The notes under the pieces: model-generated | What the model saw: only the letters and a program-made list of their open reading frames with translations | The model's database searches: none | Told to the model about the DNA's origin: nothing | In this document: one piece after another, positions 63,440 to 64,000 of the stretch | Layout of the letters: the number at the start of each line of letters is the position of its first letter | Position numbering within the stretch: the first letter of the stretch is position 1 | Origin: Trichobilharzia szidati | Lineage: Eukaryota > Platyhelminthes > Trematoda > Strigeidida > Schistosomatidae | Length of the DNA stretch: 64,000 nucleotides | Direction of reading: 5' to 3' | Assembly: GCA_944472155.2 (NCBI GenBank) | Contig: OX235275.1 | Coordinates: 24,330,436-24,394,435, forward strand | Program-made: the position numbers and the translations under genes

Positions 63440-63700
63440 ACTATTACCATGACTTTATTCCTTTGCGTTGTAAGTGGAACACAGCAGGCTTCAAGCTCCA
63501 ATTGTATAGCCTCAGTAGCACTGATATTATTCTTTCTTATTTGGCTGGGGGTACTGATCATACGACCGACTTTATCTCCCTCTGACTATTATACTCACCG
63601 GTTAAGTGAAGTCTAGCAGTGCATCAGCCGGGGCTCGAACCTAGTACCATATTCATAGTTGGCGGGTATTCCTTTGTTACAGTAGGCACAGCTATGCATT
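63440..63700 (-). repeat. tRNA-Gly-like SINE, diverged
   Basis: Minus strand: B-box-like 'ggttcgagccccggctgat' (complement near 63620-63645) and a body sharing 'gcttcaagctcc' and the A-rich end near 63450 with 44371-44599. 63701-63974 holds nothing recognised. Confidence 0.6.
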
Positions 63701-63974
63701 ATATCATGTTATTGATATAATCAACAGAATACATGTTGAGGTGCTAGTTGATAGGGTTTCAGTCACAACCTCATCCCCAAGACTATCTGTGTATTAGCGT
63801 GTCAAGAAAACCGAGCAAATTATTTAAGGGAATTTTGTACCTGCTTCCTTGTACTTCCTTGAATCATTGATTATGTTAGGTCAAAATGTTCGGTCTGTGT
63901 TAGCGAAACAGTAGAATTGGGAGTGGGAGTCACTTGGTAAAAGAATGTTTACTTGCAATTTGGTACCTCTAAGT

Positions 63975-64000
63975 GTGGTGAGAGCTGGCTGTTAGCCAAC
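63975..64000 (-). mobile_element. Edge of an LTR, continues beyond window
   Basis: The last 26 bases match the 3' end of the solo LTR family (GTGGTGAGAGCTGGCTGTTA, compare 26627-26646 in complement). The element would extend past 64000 on the minus strand. Confidence 0.55.

Overview
The window looks like a digenean trematode genome, most likely a schistosome. It is A+T-rich and intron-rich and is dominated by retroelements typical of that group: Penelope-like elements (PLEs) encoding a reverse transcriptase plus a GIY-YIG nuclease, RTE-like non-LTR elements (families A, B and C are my own labels), one CR1/Jockey-like family, solo LTRs, and tRNA-derived SINEs that carry a hammerhead ribozyme fold, as in the known schistosome Sm-alpha repeats. 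No operons, bacterial genes, CRISPR arrays or intact tRNA genes are visible.

Host genes are seen only as spliced exons. (1) Two adjacent exons of a Sec24C/D-like COPII coat subunit lie on the minus strand (9466-9729, then 4240-4589) and are separated by a 4.9 kb intron full of retroelement debris. (2) The last two exons of an ALYREF/THOC4-like mRNA export adaptor are present twice: on the minus strand (34083-34333, 30198-30411) and on the plus strand (39912-40093, 44662-44881). (3) Two exons of a protein tyrosine phosphatase catalytic domain lie on the minus strand (60341-60519, then 59616-59757). (4) A short exon-like remnant of unknown identity lies at 50929-51083.

The dominant architecture is a very large, imperfect inverted repeat. 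The left arm (about 13.35-34.33 kb) matches the right arm (about 39.91-59.58 kb) in opposite orientation, with the two ALYREF copies head to head at the inner ends. The spacer (34.33-39.91 kb) holds an RTE element with a long intact reverse transcriptase ORF, a fold-back retroposon and a 499 bp N gap. After the arms separated, each acquired its own insertions: PLEs, an RTE, a solo LTR and SINEs. Most have clear target-site duplications and a matching empty site in the other arm. One N gap lies at the inner edge of the right arm and another inside the outer part of the left arm, so true palindromic duplication must be weighed against the joining of divergent haplotypes or Z/W gametologs in the assembly.

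By region: 1-13.3 kb, retroelement debris around the Sec24 exons; 13.35-34.33 kb, left arm; 34.33-39.91 kb, spacer; 39.91-59.58 kb, right arm; 59.6-60.5 kb, phosphatase exons; 60.6-64.0 kb, RTE, PLE, SINEs and the edge of an LTR.
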